A DNA stretch of 64,000 nt from an uncultured Pelagibacteraceae bacterium (lineage in GTDB: Bacteria; Pseudomonadota; Alphaproteobacteria; Pelagibacterales; Pelagibacteraceae). Position numbers and translations under genes: made by a program. The stretch covers positions 216,566 to 280,565 of the forward strand of contig CACORY010000001.1 in NCBI GenBank assembly GCA_902629695.1, given 5' to 3'. This document shows, piece after piece, positions 63,150 to 64,000 of this stretch (the stretch's first letter is position 1; each line of letters begins with the position of its first letter). The notes below the pieces were generated by a model. It searched no databases, was not told where the DNA came from, and saw only the letters and a program-made list of their open reading frames with translations.

Positions 63150-64000
63150 TTATTTTTTAGTAAAAAAATAAACATCAATTAAATCTTCGAAATGAACTCT
63201 TCTTTTTGACGCAAACATTGGCGGTGTATCTGAAAAAAAAACTAACAGGTCATTTTTATTCATGCGATTAATAAATTTTGAAATACTTTCATTAAATAAC
63301 ATTTGGTTATTATAAATTTTACAAAATTGTTCACTGATATTTAACGGAAAATTTTTATTACAATCTATGTATGAAATATTATAAACAGGCTCTACTGGAA
63401 TATGATTATTCACCGTTAAGAAAATAATAAAATTATTTTTTTTATCTTTAATAATTCTATCTAAATTGTCCAAGATTAAATGATCACATATTCCACTGTA
63501 CTTTTGATTACAAATTTCAAAATTTAGATCACTTAATTCTTTTTTGAAAAATGTTTTATTAAAAAAACTTTTATATCTTGATCTGTTAAAAAAAGATTCT
63601 TCATAGCTATGTATATAAATTAAGTTTTTATCTTTCATTAAATTGATCCAGCAATTATTTTTTTCAATAAAATATTTCAATTCACTGACAATATATTTTT
63701 CAAAATTAACATCTTTGTTGCAGAAAAATTCCATTTCAGCTCCTTGAGTTGTTAAAGTTCTGTTCCATTTTTTTTTAAATTTTTGAATAAGTAAATCATC
63801 ATTACCCATCTTTATTTTTTTTAATAAATTTTCTTTGAGTTTTTTATTTCTAAAATTAGGGTAAGACTCATTTATGATTACATAGACATTATCATATTCA
63901 CTTTTTGTTATTATTTTACCAAAATCTCTAAAACTTTTTAATTTTATGTTTTTATCAAATTGTGAAAGTTTTCTTTCACCAGAAGGATTACTGTCAAAAT
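63150..64000 (-). CDS. Sulfatase/alkaline-phosphatase-superfamily-like protein (5' truncated by window edge)
   Basis: Manual reading past the ORF-track start shows the frame is open to base 64000 (...NVYVIINESYPNFRNKKLKENLLKKIKMGNDDLL...). NESYP, TQGAEMEFFC, FLTVNNHIPVEPV and LVFFSDTPP resemble the sulfatase/phosphoethanolamine transferase layout. Confidence 0.6.
   Translation of the reverse strand, partial: FDSNPSGERKLSQFDKNIKLKSFRDFGKIITKSEYDNVYVIINESYPNFRNKKLKENLLKKIKMGNDDLLIQKFKKKWNRTLTTQGAEMEFFCNKDVNFEKYIVSELKYFIEKNNCWINLMKDKNLIYIHSYEESFFNRSRYKSFFNKTFFKKELSDLNFEICNQKYSGICDHLILDNLDRIIKDKKNNFIIFLTVNNHIPVEPVYNISYIDCNKNFPLNISEQFCKIYNNQMLFNESISKFINRMNKNDLLVFFSDTPPMFASKRRVHFEDLIDVYFFTKK

Overview
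The window is an AT-rich, very gene-dense stretch of chromosome. Gene content and order point to a SAR11/Pelagibacterales-type alphaproteobacterium (inferred from recognised protein families; no database search was run). Nearly all of it is coding. Positions 1-50 kb are mostly housekeeping: split transhydrogenase pntA1/A2/B, a central-carbon block tkt-gap-pgk-fba-thiE-efp, zapA/5-FCL/yebC, tolQRAB-pal-cpoB-tilS-ftsH-folP-glmM-thiD-purA, rpoH, dxs/ispA/ispB, aroC, glyQS, ppdK, nadA/nadC and pyrC. There are three tRNAs: fMet(CAU), Arg(UCG) and Leu(GAG). The accessory-like part is about 48.4-64 kb. It holds a propeller-repeat protein with a C-terminal outer-membrane-barrel-like region, pilT, four consecutive pilin/minor-pilin-like genes, an uncharacterised exported protein, a 1615-aa PilY1-like protein with a large insertion after its VWA MIDAS motif, pilD coupled to a small membrane protein, a possible structured intergenic element, a GAF-SpoIIE phosphatase and a truncated sulfatase-like gene. 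I saw no CRISPR array, transposase, prophage or rRNA. The best candidates for an undescribed system are the pilus/PilY1/barrel-protein locus and its unnamed accessory ORFs.
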